From Acidothermaceae bacterium (GTDB lineage: Bacteria; Actinomycetota; Actinomycetes; Acidothermales; Acidothermaceae), in assembly GCA_025934355.1 (NCBI GenBank), contig JAICYF010000005.1:1-41020 (forward strand): a stretch of DNA of 41,020 bases, given 5' to 3'. A program made the translations under genes and the position numbers. Shown here one piece after another: positions 39,087-41,020 of the stretch. A model generated the notes under the pieces. It saw only the letters and a list, made by a program, of their open reading frames with translations. It had not been told where the DNA came from and made no database searches. The first letter of the stretch is position 1, and every line of letters begins with the position of its first letter.

Positions 39087-41020
39087 ATGCCCGGTCATTT
39101 CACCCACATCTACACCGCGCGCCGAGTCGCGGACTTGCTCGCAAGCGGCGACTTCACCGACTGGCCGCAAATGGGCGCGGGTGGTGACGCGGTCAGCCAC
39201 TACGACCCCACGACCTGCGGCCAGCTCATGCACAAGTGGGAGAAGTTCACCGCCGTCGGCGCCATCGGCCCCGACCTGTTCTTCTTCTCGCAGGACTGGA
39301 GCAACGACATCCTCGGGCCGCGCTCTGACGACATCATGCTTGCGCTGGCCATCTACTACTACTTCGACGCCGCGAGCGAGCTTGACTGGGAGCCGCTGCT
39401 CATCATCCTGCAGGACGTCAACTCAACGCTGACCGCGATCATCCGGTTTCTCATCAAGATTCAGAAGATCTGGGACGGCTTCGTCACCGTCTGGGACAAC
39501 ACGATAGGCCCGCTGGTCGACGCGGCGTCAGAGTTGCTCGACGACCTCACCGGCGGCATCTTGGGTGAGCTGCAGACCGGCCTTCAGGAGCTGCTCAACT
39601 CCATAGAAACCGTTGGCGTGCAGGAACTTTCGACGTACGCGGACCTGTGGGGCGCGATGAACACGGTCATCGCGAAGGGCTGGCCGGAGGAAACGTTTCT
39701 CTGGAGTGACATGACGCACTACCGGCGGACCTCAGCGGTCTGCCAGGCCCTGGTGCACCAAGCCGAGTTGCAACGCGACGGCACGAAAGAAGGCGAAGAG
39801 CGCTTTGAGCAATTCCTCGCGTTCTCGCTTGGCTACATCACGCACATCGGCACCGACACGATCGCGCACTCCTTCGTCAACGAGCAGTGCGGCGGCCCCT
39901 ATCGCGACCACCCCACTCGCCATCACCTCATCGAAAACCACATCGACGCCTGGAACTACTCGCAGAGCGGCGATGGTGGCACGATCCCGACCGACCCGTG
40001 GGGCAAGACGGACGACTACCCGGAGGTTTCGTCATCCGCGCTGTGGTTCGCCGTGCAATTCACCCCGGACGACCCGCATGGCAAACAGCGACCGTCACCG
40101 CTTTCCGACGACCCCGACACCCGCAAAGCGCAGCTGGACGTCGACGGCGAGATGCCGATGTGGATGGCCGAGGCGATCGTCGCCGCGCTGAAGGAGACCT
40201 TCCTCGACCACCCGCACCCGAAGATCTACCAGGGCGACGCGTACCAGCAGCAAATCGACGAGGGCAAGCTGACCACGATGGTCAAGTCGGTCACCGGCCA
40301 TGGGCTCGACCGGCCGTTTGACGAGTTGCTCAACGCGATCGCACCGCCGCCGTCCTTCTCGGTGCCGACCGGCTTCCCGCTGCCGTGGGAAGTCGCGACG
40401 GCGTACCGGCTGATGATCACGCTCTACAAGGTGAACTTCAACGGTGGCTGGGAATTGCCGAAGCCGCGGGTGCCCGACTTCGTCATCGTGCCGCCGCAGT
40501 CAGACTTCACAAACCTGTTTCAGCCGCCCGACTTCTCCGGCGTCGACAGCGACAACCCGATCGAGGACGTCTGCGACGTCTTCATCGCGCTCGTCGAATG
40601 GGTCGTGAAGGAGATCGCCGCGGTAATCCAACTGATCGGCGATCTCATCAAGGCCGGCCTCAGCCCGTGGACGTACGAGATTCGCATGCGTCTCTATGAG
40701 ATCGCACTCAAGATCTGGGACGTCGTAACGAAGACGCATGACGTCTTGGCACATACCGGGCTGCTGATGCCGCACGCGGAACAGCGCTACGAAGACAACG
40801 GCGAGCTTAAGTGGCCGAACGAGATCGACCTGCCGCTGATCACGTTAGGAGCGACGATCGACGGCGCGTTCAAGCAAGCGCTCGCCGACGCGATCGATCC
40901 GCTCGGCAATCTCGACAAGAACGAAAGCGTGGTCGTGAGCCATTCGGTGCGCGACCCGAACATGCCGTACTACCCGGTCATGCAGTACCACGCCGACGGC
41001 CACACTCCCGATGACTGGGA
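39087..41020 (+). CDS. Zinc-dependent phospholipase C-like protein, cut by the window edge
   Basis: An uninterrupted frame of at least 644 codons runs off the right end. The N-terminus GHFTHIYTARRVADLLASG, then IGPDLFFFSQDW, and the block YITHIGTDTIAHSF (H253, D257, H261) followed by HHLIENHIDAW (H279, E283) match the metal ligands of the zinc phospholipase C family. A helical stretch of about 120 residues (100-220), with IIRFLIKIQKIWDGF and further amphipathic helices, is inserted between the first and second ligand groups. A second helical region follows at about 490-560. There is no signal peptide. GGGGAGG five bases upstream makes the start secure. It may hydrolyse phospholipid or merely keep the fold. 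Confidence 0.85.
   Translation, partial: MPGHFTHIYTARRVADLLASGDFTDWPQMGAGGDAVSHYDPTTCGQLMHKWEKFTAVGAIGPDLFFFSQDWSNDILGPRSDDIMLALAIYYYFDAASELDWEPLLIILQDVNSTLTAIIRFLIKIQKIWDGFVTVWDNTIGPLVDAASELLDDLTGGILGELQTGLQELLNSIETVGVQELSTYADLWGAMNTVIAKGWPEETFLWSDMTHYRRTSAVCQALVHQAELQRDGTKEGEERFEQFLAFSLGYITHIGTDTIAHSFVNEQCGGPYRDHPTRHHLIENHIDAWNYSQSGDGGTIPTDPWGKTDDYPEVSSSALWFAVQFTPDDPHGKQRPSPLSDDPDTRKAQLDVDGEMPMWMAEAIVAALKETFLDHPHPKIYQGDAYQQQIDEGKLTTMVKSVTGHGLDRPFDELLNAIAPPPSFSVPTGFPLPWEVATAYRLMITLYKVNFNGGWELPKPRVPDFVIVPPQSDFTNLFQPPDFSGVDSDNPIEDVCDVFIALVEWVVKEIAAVIQLIGDLIKAGLSPWTYEIRMRLYEIALKIWDVVTKTHDVLAHTGLLMPHAEQRYEDNGELKWPNEIDLPLITLGATIDGAFKQALADAIDPLGNLDKNESVVVSHSVRDPNMPYYPVMQYHADGHTPDDW

Overview
The window is high-GC DNA with many GTG/TTG starts, tight GTGA/ATGA overlaps, a dCTP deaminase gene, an ECF42-type sigma factor with its DGPF partner, and an actinobacterial-style membrane Fe-S oxidoreductase. 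Together these point to an actinomycete (Actinomycetota). I cannot name the genus from the sequence alone.

Positions 1-24727 are dominated by a catabolic gene cluster. It opens with a citrate synthase gene (minus strand) and an IclR-type regulator (minus) divergent from a long plus-strand series: an RraA-like aldolase/decarboxylase, a fused CoA-transferase, an acylating acetaldehyde dehydrogenase and 4-hydroxy-2-oxovalerate aldolase pair, a three-piece biotin enzyme (carrier protein, biotin carboxylase, carboxyltransferase), a thiolase-fold/DUF35 pair, an asparaginase-like protein and a BioY biotin transporter. Next come a three-gene ABC importer (lipoprotein, fused permease, ATPase) and a TcuA-like FAD dehydrogenase. 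An MFS exporter/importer gene lies on the minus strand. An aldo/keto reductase, a ComA-like (phosphosulfolactate synthase family) protein and a second, paralogous carboxyltransferase follow.

A coherent but inferred reading is as follows. An imported organic acid is oxidised and CoA-activated. Aldolases split it into pyruvate and an aldehyde or acyl-CoA. The aldehyde becomes acetyl-CoA. A biotin-dependent carboxyl transfer acts on an oxo-acid (oxaloacetate/pyruvate chemistry). Citrate synthase joins the products. BioY would supply the biotin. The substrate is unknown. Both carboxyltransferases have lost parts of the usual pyruvate-site segment, and both end in a tail resembling the N-terminus of the biotin carrier protein.

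Positions 24882-41020 look like ordinary chromosome: an EtfD/HdrD-like membrane Fe-S oxidoreductase, a cellulose-synthase-like glycosyltransferase, an APH-like kinase, a VOC protein, dcd, a GlsB-family membrane protein, a BAAT-like lipoprotein hydrolase, a DinB-like protein, a PAS-GGDEF diguanylate cyclase, tRNA-Gly(CCC), a Tat-exported sialidase-fold protein, the ECF42/DGPF pair with a recognisable promoter, and the start of a large zinc-phospholipase-C-like protein that runs off the right end.
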